Shown piece by piece: positions 35,131 through 43,587 of a DNA stretch of 64,000 bases. The DNA lies in assembly GCF_009362785.1 (NCBI RefSeq), contig NZ_WHNQ01000004.1, positions 310,001 through 374,000 on the forward strand. Direction: 5' to 3'. Position numbers and translations under genes: made by a program. The stretch comes from Paraburkholderia atlantica. Its GTDB lineage: Bacteria > Pseudomonadota > Gammaproteobacteria > Burkholderiales > Burkholderiaceae. Under the pieces are notes generated by a model that searched no databases, had not been told where the DNA came from, and worked only from the letters and a program-made list of their open reading frames with translations. How positions within the stretch are numbered: the stretch's first letter is position 1; every line of letters starts with the position of its first letter.

Positions 35131-35525
35131 AACTCAAACGCTCGCGCACCTCGCGGCGCGGCCGCATCGAAATCATTCCGATGATCGACGTGATGTTCTT
35201 TCTGCTCGCGACATTCATGCTCGCCTCGCTGGCGATGCAGCGTCTCGATGCGGTGCGGATCAATCTCCCGTCGGGACGCGCGCAGCCGATCAGCACGAGC
35301 GAGCCGCTGACGATCTCGGTGAATGGCAACAACGAGGTCTCGGTCAATCGCCACCTCGTTCGCGCGGATCAGATCGAGCCCGAAGTGAAGCGCCTGCTGC
35401 GTGCGGACGGCAACGTCATCATCGCGGCCGACGATCACGCGGGTCACGGCGCGGTCGTGCAGGCGATGCTCGCGGCGCGACGCGCGGGCGCCGAACACTT
35501 TCTGATCGCCGTGCATCGTGATTAA
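35127..35525 (+). CDS. exbD: ExbD/TolR biopolymer transport protein
   Basis: A 132-residue protein. N-terminal basic region, one membrane helix at about 18-38 (MIDVMFFLLATFMLASLAMQ) with the critical Asp in PMIDVMFF, then a periplasmic domain ending AGAEHFLIAVHRD. It forms the proton-driven motor with ExbB. Overlaps exbB by four bases and tonB by eight bases. Confidence 0.93.
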   Translation: MKLKRSRTSRRGRIEIIPMIDVMFFLLATFMLASLAMQRLDAVRINLPSGRAQPISTSEPLTISVNGNNEVSVNRHLVRADQIEPEVKRLLRADGNVIIAADDHAGHGAVVQAMLAARRAGAEHFLIAVHRD

Positions 35526-36228
35526 AGGTTGCCGCGAACTGTTCGAGAGGCATGGTGTGGGGACGGTGCGTACCGCCGTCGCCTGTCTGATCGCGCTCGG
35601 TATCTGGTTGCTGGTGCTGATTGCGCTGTCTTCCGGATTGCTGAAGCCGAACCAGGCGGCCCCACTGCCTGCTCCACTGGACATGCGCGTGGTCGTGCTC
35701 GACGAACCTGCGCCGCCGCCCCCAAGTCCAATCGAAAAACCACCGCCCCATGCTCAAACGCAACCGCATACGCCGCCACATCACGCAATACAGCAAGCTG
35801 TGAGCAAGACGGCGACGCTCAGCGCGCCTGCTGTTCCCGCGCCCATGGCAGCTCGCGAGCAACACGAGACGCAACAGAAGCAGGCAGCGCAACCTGCCGC
35901 CACCGGATCGCCGCAAACATCCTCGGAGCACACCGCCGCGCCGAGCGCAGCCGCACCGTCGACCGCCACGGCCCGCTCCATTTCACAACCGCTACCGTCC
36001 CTGCCCGACGATCTACGCGAGCAGGCCTATCAGACGGTCGCGACAGCACGCTTCACGATCCACGCCGATGGCTCGGTCGATGTCGAACTGATCCAGGCAA
36101 CGCCGAACCCCCGTCTCAATCAGCTGCTACTCGACACGTTGCGGCGCTGGCGCTTTTTTCCCGCGCTCCGCGATGGCCGCCCCGTCGAGAGCACGCAGGA
36201 CATCCGCGTGCATTTCAACGTTAGTTGA
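35518..36228 (+). CDS. tonB: Energy transducer TonB
   Basis: A 236-residue protein starting with GTG. One N-terminal helix (about 15-40, TAVACLIALGIWLLVLIALS), then a Pro-rich stretch (EPAPPPPSPIEKPPPHAQTQ) and a TonB C-terminal domain near residues 155-236 (QTVATARFTIHADGSVDVEL ... LLDTLRRWRFFPALRDGRPV). It transmits proton motive force from ExbBD to the outer membrane receptor of this operon. Overlap with exbD supports co-translation. Confidence 0.92.
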   Translation: MIKGCRELFERHGVGTVRTAVACLIALGIWLLVLIALSSGLLKPNQAAPLPAPLDMRVVVLDEPAPPPPSPIEKPPPHAQTQPHTPPHHAIQQAVSKTATLSAPAVPAPMAAREQHETQQKQAAQPAATGSPQTSSEHTAAPSAAAPSTATARSISQPLPSLPDDLREQAYQTVATARFTIHADGSVDVELIQATPNPRLNQLLLDTLRRWRFFPALRDGRPVESTQDIRVHFNVS

Positions 36229-36283
36229 GCCGTGCCTACCGGCTTGCACATCTGAAATTCGCTACGACGCGCGCTTCCAGCCT

Positions 36284-37249
36284 TCACCGCAGATCGGCAC
36301 GCAGGTCCCGCACACCTTTGCCGAGTCGTTGGCGCAACAGCGTGCGTAACGTGGCACCGTCGACATAGCCGACCTCGGCCGCGATCGCGTCGATGCCGAG
36401 TCCGCTGCCATGGAGCAGCGACTGCGCATGCTCGACGCGCAGATCCTGAAAGTAGGCCAACGGTGATTTGCCGAGCACGTCCTGGCAACGACGCTGCAAC
36501 GTACGCGCGCTCGTCGCCAGTGCGGCGGCCGCGTGCTGCAGCGAAAACCCTTCCTTCAGATGATCGCGCGCCCATCGCTCGAAACGCTGAATCAGCGGAT
36601 CGGCCTGCGCCAGGTGGTTGGGAATGATGTACGGCGCCTGCGATGAGCGCAGATCCGCGAGCAGGTAGCGCGACACGAGCGCGGCCAGTTCGGGGCTCGC
36701 GCGACGGATCAGCCACAGCGCGAGATCGAGATGCCCCATCGCCGCCCCCGCCGTCACCCCAACGTCCGTTGGCACCAGCATGCGCGATTCGTCGAGCAGC
36801 ACCGCCGGATAGCGTTGCCGGAACAATGGACTCAGCCACCAGGTCGTCGTCGCTTCGCGATGATCGAGCAGTCCGGTTTCCGCGACGAGGAACGTGCCGA
36901 TGCACGACGCGGCAAGCAACGTGCCCTGTGCGTGCCACGCCAGCAATTGCTCCGTGGCGTCGCGCACGTCCGGCCGTTCGAGCGCTGGCACCAGTTGCTC
37001 CGGTGTGCCGGTCCCGAGCGCGGGAATGATCACCCAGTCCGGCTTCAGGTTAGCGGTGATCGCTTGCACGGGAATGGCGAACCCCTGCCCCGACTGGACC
37101 TTCCTGCGCACGCCGACGATCGACAGATCGAAGTGCGGCCGTCCGCCCATCTTCGCGGCCGCGAACCGGTTGGCGAGCGAGAACGCGTCGAGCATGACGG
37201 TGAGGCCGGTGTCGAACAGCCCCTGCAACGCGAGGATGGCGATGCGCAT
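36284..37249 (-). CDS. GlxA family transcriptional regulator (DJ-1/PfpI plus AraC domain)
   Basis: A 321-residue protein. Residues about 1-190 form a DJ-1/PfpI-like fold with the nucleophile-type Cys in AASCIGTFLVAETGLLDHRE. Residues about 220-320 form an AraC HTH: FSLQHAAAALATSARTLQRR, DLRVEHAQSLLHGSGLGIDA and EVGYVDGATLRTLLRQRLGK. Such regulators respond to amino acids, choline metabolites or stress. It is divergent from the small protein gene at 37360, 110 bases away, so may control it. Confidence 0.9.
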   Translation of the reverse strand: MRIAILALQGLFDTGLTVMLDAFSLANRFAAAKMGGRPHFDLSIVGVRRKVQSGQGFAIPVQAITANLKPDWVIIPALGTGTPEQLVPALERPDVRDATEQLLAWHAQGTLLAASCIGTFLVAETGLLDHREATTTWWLSPLFRQRYPAVLLDESRMLVPTDVGVTAGAAMGHLDLALWLIRRASPELAALVSRYLLADLRSSQAPYIIPNHLAQADPLIQRFERWARDHLKEGFSLQHAAAALATSARTLQRRCQDVLGKSPLAYFQDLRVEHAQSLLHGSGLGIDAIAAEVGYVDGATLRTLLRQRLGKGVRDLRADLR

Positions 37250-37359
37250 GGCGTAAATGACCCTAAAGTTGTCATTTGCGACGATACAGCTTTTTCCGGC
37301 CGAGGGCTACAGTGAACCCCGTTGTACATCGCAACGAACGTCGACCAAGGAGGTCACTG

Positions 37360-37650
37360 ATGAAAGTATTCGCCATCGCATCTGCACAACCGACCCTCAC
37401 TCCGGACAAGCTCCAGCAGCACATGCCCCACGAGGTGCCGGCCACTCTGCAGCTTTATCTGGACGGCAAGGTCGAGCAGTTCTGGTTCCGCGACAAGGCC
37501 GGGCCGATCTTCCTTATGAACGTCGCATCGGTCGACGAGGCCAGGTCGATACTCGACAGTTTGCCGCTCGTGGCCGACGGCCTGATGAAGTACGAGTATT
37601 TGCCGGTGGGACCGCTCGCGCCGCTCGGGCGGCTGATTCACAAGGGATGA
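37360..37650 (+). CDS. Small alpha/beta-barrel-like protein (muconolactone isomerase/YciI-like)
   Basis: A 96-residue protein with a strong ribosome site (AAGGAGG) eight bases before the ATG. It reads KVFAIASAQPTLTPDKLQQHMP, LQLYLDGKVEQFWFRDKAG, PIFLMNVASVDEARSILDSLPL and ends KYEYLPVGPLAPLGRL. This pattern is like the muconolactone isomerase/ferredoxin-like dimeric barrel proteins. Not a confident family; substrate unknown. Divergent from the GlxA-like regulator. Confidence 0.75.
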   Translation: MKVFAIASAQPTLTPDKLQQHMPHEVPATLQLYLDGKVEQFWFRDKAGPIFLMNVASVDEARSILDSLPLVADGLMKYEYLPVGPLAPLGRLIHKG

Positions 37651-37670
37651 CGTTGCTGGCGGGATGAGCC

Positions 37671-37695
37671 GTGCCGCCGGCGTGACCGGCGGCAC
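37671..37695. terminator. Hairpin between convergent genes
   Basis: GTGCCGCCGG (37671-37680) pairs with CCGGCGGCAC (37686-37695), five-base loop. There is no T-tract on either side, so it may terminate transcripts from both convergent genes or neither. Confidence 0.5.
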
Positions 37696-37708
37696 GCTTG
37701 CAGAAGCA

Positions 37709-38530
37709 TCACTGCCCGATCTTCTCCGATTCAACGACGAGGTCCAGTACATAAGCCACCGACGGCCCGTCGGCAGGCGGGTTCTTGAGCGTAAAACGCT
37801 TGACGCGCACCACGTTACGAATGCCCGGCGTGTGCGTATAGCCTTCGATATTCTGATTGAACGGCTGCCACGGACCCGGTGTGCCGGTGGCCAGTCCCTG
37901 CTCGTCGAAGAAGCGTTCGCGCACGAGCAGACATTGCGCGTCGGGCATCAACGGATGCGTGCACGGCACCGACTGCGGCGCCACTTCCAGGAACGCAATT
38001 TGACCGGGGCCGCCGTAGCGCGTCTCGGCCGTCGGCACGCCGGTAAAGCTCAGCGTATCGCCGTTATCGGTGACGAGTTGCAGGCGTGGCCCGTTGTCGC
38101 GCGCGAGCAGGTTCACGTTGACGCTGCCGCGCACACGCTGCGAGATCGCATCGTCGAGTGCGGCAAGCGCGGCGTCATTGCAGGCCATCATCGTGGTGAC
38201 CATCGGGCCGATCTGCAGATGCCCCTTCCTCACCGTGTAACCCGCTCCCATGTTGTTGCAGCTATTGACGACGGTGATCCGATACGGACTGAAGTCCAGT
38301 TGCACTGGCTTGTCCGGGCGGGCGAACAGCGCATCGATGCGGTTGCCGTTGCTGTCGATCGCGTTGTTCAGCTGCCAGTGGTAGCGGGTCAGCTGATCGG
38401 TGCCGGTCGGCGCCGCCGGGTTCGCCGGGTTCGCCGCGGCCGTGGTCGCCGCGGGAGCCGGCGCTGTCACTTCGGGTGTCTGCGCGCAGGCGGCGAGAAC
38501 GAGCGGCAGCAGGAGCATGCGGAATTTCAC
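37709..38530 (-). CDS. META and DUF4377 domain lipoprotein
   Basis: A 273-residue protein with GTG start and GAGGT upstream. Signal peptide with lipobox LAAC (residues 12-15). A META domain covers about 45-160 (YHWQLNNAIDSNGNRIDALF, ITVVNSCNNMGAGYTVRKG, MVTTMMACNDAALAALDDAI), and a DUF4377 domain follows (TGVPTAETRYGG, VPCTHPLMPDAQCLLVRERF, YVLDLVVESEKIGQ). The family is in the outer or inner membrane and associated with stress resistance in related proteins such as HslJ. Exact role unknown. Confidence 0.9.
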   Translation of the reverse strand: MKFRMLLLPLVLAACAQTPEVTAPAPAATTAAANPANPAAPTGTDQLTRYHWQLNNAIDSNGNRIDALFARPDKPVQLDFSPYRITVVNSCNNMGAGYTVRKGHLQIGPMVTTMMACNDAALAALDDAISQRVRGSVNVNLLARDNGPRLQLVTDNGDTLSFTGVPTAETRYGGPGQIAFLEVAPQSVPCTHPLMPDAQCLLVRERFFDEQGLATGTPGPWQPFNQNIEGYTHTPGIRNVVRVKRFTLKNPPADGPSVAYVLDLVVESEKIGQ

Positions 38531-38804
38531 GTCGGCACCTCGGTGAGTTCAGTGGTTGTTCCGGGCGTTGGCCCGCGTCGCCTGGCGAGGGGACGCGAGC
38601 ATCAAGTCGCATGCTCGAAAGCCGGAAAAGCCAGTGAAGGTCACCACCCGGCCACATTACGCCGGGTTTGCGCACCTGCGTCGCTCAGGCCGCGAGCATC
38701 GACTCGACGACCGACAGCATAACGCAGGTAGATGGCGGAAATATGCTGTTCGATGTTTGCCGGGATGCTTCGTTAGGTTACCGAACTGCGGCAGGTGACG
38801 CCGG

Positions 38805-39338
38805 CTACGCCTTGGATACGTCGCGATGCACGGCAGGCGTGGCGTGAAGTCTCCTGAGCCGGGGGCGCAGCATCAGATAGAAGGCGGCGACGTGCGTGAT
38901 CGCCAGCGTCGGTACATAGATGATCGGGATCACGTACAGCGCGCCCAGTTCTCCTGAATGCGCGGGCAGATCGGCCGCTGTCGCGTGGTAGTAGTCGAGA
39001 ATCAGATCGGCCATACCGACCAGATTGAAAGCAACCACGAATGACCAGAACAGCGGCCGCATCCGCGCAGTCAGTAGGGCCAGCATCGCCAGCACGCCGG
39101 TGGCGAAATCCCCATAAGCGGCGAACGCGGCGAAGCTCGCGGACAGTTGCGGGCTGACGACGCCAGGCAGCAGGAACGCGAGCCCGAAGAAACGGAAGCT
39201 GTGCAAGGTGGCGATCGCGCGTTGCGCGTCGAATGGGGTCATCGACCTGAGCTTCGGCCACACGTAGGTGCCGAAGCACAACAACCAGGCAACGTAGCCC
39301 AGAACGAGATGCATCTGAAAGAGAAGCCGCGCTGACAT
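38805..39338 (-). CDS. Integral membrane protein, unknown function
   Basis: A 177-residue protein with a strong ribosome site (AGGAGG). Five hydrophobic helices are seen, for example LGYVAWLLCFGTYVWP, FGLAFLLPGVVSPQLSASFA, FATGVLAMLALLTARMRPLF, SFVVAFNLVGMADLILDYYH and ALYVIPIIYVPTLAITHVAA. I do not recognise the family. It is divergent from a LysR regulator, which is the likely controller. Confidence 0.75.
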   Translation of the reverse strand: MSARLLFQMHLVLGYVAWLLCFGTYVWPKLRSMTPFDAQRAIATLHSFRFFGLAFLLPGVVSPQLSASFAAFAAYGDFATGVLAMLALLTARMRPLFWSFVVAFNLVGMADLILDYYHATAADLPAHSGELGALYVIPIIYVPTLAITHVAAFYLMLRPRLRRLHATPAVHRDVSKA

Positions 39339-39425
39339 GATGCCTCCTGTCGAATGTTGGATGCGCAGGTGATAGGTGTACCATCGTCTCGCGCGAGCGA
39401 CTATTCCTCACAATGTTGACAGGCT

Positions 39426-40355
39426 ATGAAGCAGAACTTCACAGTCAGGCAGGGTGCACTCGACGGCGTCGAGGTCTTCCTCAGCGTGGCCGAGCATCGC
39501 AGTTTTCGCGGGGCCGCCGCGGCACTCGGCGTGACGCCGTCGGCCGTCAGTCAGGCGGTGCGTGTGCTCGAAGCGCGCATCGGCGCGACGCTGTTCATTC
39601 GCACGACGCGCAGCGTCGGCTTGACCGAAGCCGGCGAGCGCTTTCTGGCGCGCGCCAAGCCCGCTTTCGAGGAACTCGTCGCCGCCAGCGAGGTGGCGCG
39701 CGGACTCGGCGAGCGGCCGTCCGGCCTGTTGCGTCTTTCGGTGCCTCGCGCGGTCGTGCCGATCCTGCTGGAACCGCTGATCGCGTCGTTCTGCGAGGCC
39801 AATCCCGAGGTCGAGGTGGAGATTGCGGCCAGCAAGGAGCTGATCGATCTCGCGGCGGAAGGCTTCGACGCCGGCATCCGGCTGGGCCAGTTCGTTGCCG
39901 CCGACATGGTCGCGGTGCCGCTGACGGCGCCATTCCGCTTCGTCGTGGTGGGGAGTCCTGGCTATTTCGCGGCGCGCAGCCGCCCCGAGCACATCGACGA
40001 TCTGCGTACGCATGCCTGCATTCGCTGGCGGCGCTCGGGCGGCGCGCTCGCCTTGTGGTCGTTCAACGACAACGGGCAGCCGATCGAAGTCGCCGTCACC
40101 GGTCCGTTCATCGCCAGCGATTTTCTGGGCATGCTGGGTGCGGCGAACGCAGGCATCGGCCTTGCCCAGCTACCCGAGCCGATGGCCGCCGAGGGGTTGC
40201 GAACCGGAAAGCTCGTGCGCGTTCTGGATGCGTATGCGCCGATGATTCCGGGCGTGTTTCTCTACTATCCGAGCCGCCGCCAGATCATGCCGAAGCTGCG
40301 TGCGTTCATCGATCATGTGAAGAGCCGCACGGCAATTACTCAAAATGGACACTGA
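39426..40355 (+). CDS. LysR family transcriptional regulator
   Basis: A 309-residue regulator. Winged HTH at residues about 15-75 (AEHRSFRGAAAALGVTPSAV, SQAVRVLEARIGATLFIRTT), then a periplasmic-binding-like co-inducer domain (LRLSVPRAVVPILLEPLIAS). It shares 88 bases of spacer with the divergent membrane protein gene at 38805-39338, the common LysR arrangement. Effector unknown. Confidence 0.92.
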   Translation: MKQNFTVRQGALDGVEVFLSVAEHRSFRGAAAALGVTPSAVSQAVRVLEARIGATLFIRTTRSVGLTEAGERFLARAKPAFEELVAASEVARGLGERPSGLLRLSVPRAVVPILLEPLIASFCEANPEVEVEIAASKELIDLAAEGFDAGIRLGQFVAADMVAVPLTAPFRFVVVGSPGYFAARSRPEHIDDLRTHACIRWRRSGGALALWSFNDNGQPIEVAVTGPFIASDFLGMLGAANAGIGLAQLPEPMAAEGLRTGKLVRVLDAYAPMIPGVFLYYPSRRQIMPKLRAFIDHVKSRTAITQNGH

Positions 40356-40387
40356 TTGCCTGATCGACGGCAACCGCTACCAGCACA

Positions 40388-41080
40388 TTAGCCCTGTAAT
40401 ATCGACCGCCCAAGAACTATCAACTCGTTGAACTGTGTTACCAGTTCGAAACATAAAACAAACGACAGCGTATAAGACGGCCCGGGACATCTGTGCATCC
40501 ACCTCAGAATCGGCACCGAAATACGTGTCCTGACGGCGTCCCGAGTCATTATCCATGTGATGGCCGCTCCAATCGCCGCCCCCGCGATTATGTCGGTCGG
40601 ATAGTGCCATCCGAGATAAACGCGGGGCAGACATATGAAGATCGCGGTGTATAAAAGCGCGAGCACACCGGCGCCGCGCGACACCAGAAAGATCCCGGTT
40701 GCGACCGAAATCCACAACATCGCGTGATCACTTGGGAAGGAACTCCAGGCTGGCAACACCGCCGCTTCCAGACCACCCGATGGAAAACTCAGATGTAGCT
40801 CGGGATTAAAGAGAGGCCGTACACGGAATGGCAAATAATGGGCAATCACCCTGAATATCGCGAGCGCAAGAAGGCCGCTCGCGATCGTCGCGACGACCAT
40901 TTCACGCTCCCAATCGCCACGCTGGCTGGGTTTCAACCATATCCACCACAATACGGGCATGAGCACCAAACCCTTGAACGTGTATAGGTCAGCGATGATT
41001 CTTATTGCGTGATTCAACATGACGCAACTCAGCGCCATGTGCGTCAAGAAAGTTTGGATTGCGGTATCGAAAGGGTTCAT
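40388..41080 (-). CDS. PAP2 family phosphatase, membrane
   Basis: A 230-residue membrane protein. It has the PAP2 signatures: C1-like YLPFRVRPLFNPELH, C2 SSFPSDHAMLW with the catalytic Ser/His, and C3 RVYLGWHYPTDIIAGAAIG with the nucleophile His and Asp. About five helices. It dephosphorylates lipid or undecaprenyl pyrophosphates at the membrane. Start at 41080 (MNPFDTAIQTF) is the only one with the whole N-terminus; ribosome site is weak. Confidence 0.9.
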   Translation of the reverse strand: MNPFDTAIQTFLTHMALSCVMLNHAIRIIADLYTFKGLVLMPVLWWIWLKPSQRGDWEREMVVATIASGLLALAIFRVIAHYLPFRVRPLFNPELHLSFPSGGLEAAVLPAWSSFPSDHAMLWISVATGIFLVSRGAGVLALLYTAIFICLPRVYLGWHYPTDIIAGAAIGAAITWIMTRDAVRTRISVPILRWMHRCPGPSYTLSFVLCFELVTQFNELIVLGRSILQG

Positions 41081-41285
41081 TTGTTACAAGTGTCCGCAAA
41101 AACCTTCGAACGATCGGTGCGATAGCGAACGTTTGCGCTACTCGCGACCAGCCAGTCTCCTTCTCTTAAGCAATTCTTCAGCATGGTTACCTTACGATCC
41201 CGCCGAACCGACAAGACCAACAACCGACGCGCATTCAAGGGAGCTCTCGCCATGCAGTTGCTGTTGATGGCAAAGGATGAGTTGA

Positions 41286-41501
41286 TCGCTGGGCCGGTCG
41301 TCGATACACCCTGCGCGCGTTTTCACTCGCTCGGAACTCGAAGCCAGGATATGCGATCCACGCGAGGAAATCGCCAGCAATGCCATCGAAGTGCAGGTGT
41401 GTGGCTTGCGACGAAAAATTGGCGCAGGACGGATCGTGACGGTACGCGGCGCAGGCTATTGTCTGCGAACACCTGACTCGAAAGTCCGCTTCGCTGGCTA
41501 G
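41286..41501 (+). pseudogene. C-terminal remnant of an OmpR-family response regulator
   Basis: The forward frame from 41286 to TAG at 41501 reads ARVFTRSELEARICDPREEI, then ASNAIEVQVCGLRRKIGAGR and IVTVRGAGYCLRTPDSKVRF. This is the winged-helix DNA-binding domain of OmpR/QseB/TctD regulators. No start codon or receiver domain precedes it; upstream bases in this frame have stops at 41283 and before. So it is the decayed end of a lost two-component gene. No partner kinase is nearby. Confidence 0.75.
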
Positions 41502-41514
41502 CGGACGTTCCTGT

Positions 41515-42468
41515 TTAAGCGCGGTTACCCACTTCGTTGCGGGAAACCATCGTGAGGGCGAGTCCGACCAGAACGAGAGCCACTCCGACCACGAACGATG
41601 GACCGACCCTGTCGCCGAACATGAACGATGCAGCGGCAATACCGAAGACCGGCTGAATGAACTGCACGCTCGCGGCAACTCGCGCCGGAACGATACGTAG
41701 CAGCTTGAGCCACATAAACAGGCCGGCGACAGTCACGATCACGCCGAGATATACGGCGGCTGATACACCCTGCGTGGTAACGTGAAATGGAACGTGCCAC
41801 ATCTCCCACGCCGCCCACGGCAGCAGCGCAACGAAGCCGAACAGCGTACTCCAGGCTGCAACCGTCGCAGTGCCATAGGCGGTCGTGAGCTCGACGCTCC
41901 AGACGTAATAGAACGCAATCGCGAGCGCGGACAGCAGCACGCAAATTGCGCCGCCCGCCGTGGTATCGGATAGCATCGCTGCGCCGTGCTCGCGGGCGAA
42001 CGCGACCAACGCGATGCCCGCGAATGCCGCGAGAAGTCCCAGCTTTTGCCAACCCGATACCTGCTGTTTGAGGCGCAGCGCGGCAAAGAACACGATAAAA
42101 ACCGGAATCGTCGCGGAGATGATGGTGCCGACAGACGCCGAAGTGCCCGCAACACCAAAAGTCTGCGCGACCTGTCCGATGCCGATGCCCAGCACGCCTA
42201 ACATGGCGACGCGCGGCCATGCGTGCCGCGGCAACGGATGCCGGCCTACCGCGAAGATGAGCAGTAATGGCACGGCTACGGCAAAGCGCATTGCGGTGAG
42301 CGTCAGCGGCGGTAGCGACTCGAGTCCCAGCTTGGTCACCGGTATCGATAGTCCCCACATCACCGCGAGGACTAACAATGCGCCGAAACTCCGCATCGTG
42401 ATTGTCTTGGCTGCGTGGTCATTGACGACCGCCCCGGAACGGGCATCACTCAGGCTTGGGCTCGACAT
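41515..42468 (-). CDS. EamA/DMT family transporter
   Basis: A 317-residue, ten-helix EamA exporter. Two EamA repeats are seen, e.g. LAVMWGLSIPVTKLGLESLP, LTAMRFAVAVPLLLIFAVG, FVALLPWAAWEMWHVPFHVT and PARVAASVQFIQPVFGIAAA with SFMFGDRVGPSFVVGVALVL. Such carriers export amino acids or metabolites. Start at 42468 has no clear ribosome site; an alternative ATG at 42396 is possible. Divergent from a LysR gene, its probable regulator. Confidence 0.88.
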   Translation of the reverse strand: MSSPSLSDARSGAVVNDHAAKTITMRSFGALLVLAVMWGLSIPVTKLGLESLPPLTLTAMRFAVAVPLLLIFAVGRHPLPRHAWPRVAMLGVLGIGIGQVAQTFGVAGTSASVGTIISATIPVFIVFFAALRLKQQVSGWQKLGLLAAFAGIALVAFAREHGAAMLSDTTAGGAICVLLSALAIAFYYVWSVELTTAYGTATVAAWSTLFGFVALLPWAAWEMWHVPFHVTTQGVSAAVYLGVIVTVAGLFMWLKLLRIVPARVAASVQFIQPVFGIAAASFMFGDRVGPSFVVGVALVLVGLALTMVSRNEVGNRA

Positions 42469-42522
42469 TGGCGTTGGTGCGGAAAAGACATTGAACGGAG
42501 ATCTTCGCGGCAGCGCAGATCG

Positions 42523-42549
42523 TTGACAAACGATTTGTCGTCATATAAT
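42523..42549 (+). promoter_or_regulatory. Promoter-like element of the LysR gene with an overlapping palindrome
   Basis: TTGACA (42523-42528) and TATAAT (42544-42549) are both consensus hexamers but are 15 bases apart, shorter than the usual 17. The palindrome GACAAA-CGA-TTTGTC (42525-42539) overlaps the -35, and CGTGAG..CTCAC (42551-42566) follows the -10. The LysR gene starts at 42582. Confidence 0.6.
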
Positions 42550-42581
42550 GCGTGAGCGAAACTCACACGTAACGACCCGCT

Positions 42582-43490
42582 ATGTTTGATCGGCTTCCAC
42601 CGCTGCAAACCCTGCGCGCCTTTGAAGCGACCGCGCGTCTTCTGAGCATGACGCTGGCCGCCGAGGAACTGCACGTGACCCACGGCGCAGTGAGCCGGCA
42701 CATCAAGACGCTCGAGAATCATCTGGGTGTTCCGCTGTTTCGCCGCCTCACGCGCCGGATCATCCTGACCGATGCGGGAACAGAGTTTCACTTTGCTGTA
42801 GCCCGGCTACTGGGCGAACTGACGAGGGAAGCCGAGAGCCTGCGCGGACACGATGGCCTTGCAAGCATGACGATCAGTACGAGCGTTTCGTTCGCGACCA
42901 AGTGGCTGGCACCGCGCCTTCATCGCTTCAAGGCGATACATCCGGAACTCGATGTGCATCTCGACGTGATCGATCGCAATGTTGATCTGGACGATGGTCA
43001 GGTCGATGCAGCCGTGCGTTACGGCGGGGGTCGCTATCCTCGCGTCCAGTCCGAACGGATTCTCGAAGAAACCGTGACACCGGTTTGTAGCCCCAGCTAC
43101 CGCGAGGAAGTCGGCGGGTTGACGAATCCGGCTAGCCTCACACGTTGCACGCTGCTGCATGAAGACCGGATGTTGGCAAATTGGGAACAGTGGTTCGCTT
43201 ATGCAGACGTGAACAGGAGTCGCAGGGGTCGAGGGCCCGCGTACAGTCATGGAAGCATGGCCATCGAGGCAGCCATTCGTGGCGAAGGCGTAGCCCTCGG
43301 ACGCAGTGCGCTGGTAGGCGATGACATCATGGCTGGACGCCTTGTCGCGCCGTTTCCCGAGATTCGGCTCAAAGTCGAGCGCGGCTATGATCTGGTCTAT
43401 CGCGTCGGCAATCGCGACCACCCCAAGGTCTGCGCGCTGCGCGACTGGTTAACCGCCGAAGTACGACGATTTCTTGCAGACACGAGATGA
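42582..43490 (+). CDS. LysR family transcriptional regulator, GcvA-like
   Basis: A 302-residue regulator. The start MFDRLPPLQTLRAFEATARL is characteristic of the GcvA group. HTH is at about residues 16-70 (LAAEELHVTHGAVSRHIKTL and FRRLTRRIILTDAGTEF). The effector domain contains WLAPRLHRFKAIHPELDVHL and VDAAVRYGGGRYPRVQSERI. It is divergent from the EamA transporter, 113 bases away, and probably controls it. Confidence 0.92.
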   Translation: MFDRLPPLQTLRAFEATARLLSMTLAAEELHVTHGAVSRHIKTLENHLGVPLFRRLTRRIILTDAGTEFHFAVARLLGELTREAESLRGHDGLASMTISTSVSFATKWLAPRLHRFKAIHPELDVHLDVIDRNVDLDDGQVDAAVRYGGGRYPRVQSERILEETVTPVCSPSYREEVGGLTNPASLTRCTLLHEDRMLANWEQWFAYADVNRSRRGRGPAYSHGSMAIEAAIRGEGVALGRSALVGDDIMAGRLVAPFPEIRLKVERGYDLVYRVGNRDHPKVCALRDWLTAEVRRFLADTR

Positions 43491-43587
43491 GTGCTGGCTT
43501 CGGCCAGGAGCGGCATCGTGAGCTATGGCGCTAATCCGGGTGCGTCGCAATCCAGGCGTCGAGTCGGAGCGAAAGTTGGAGGCGGAT

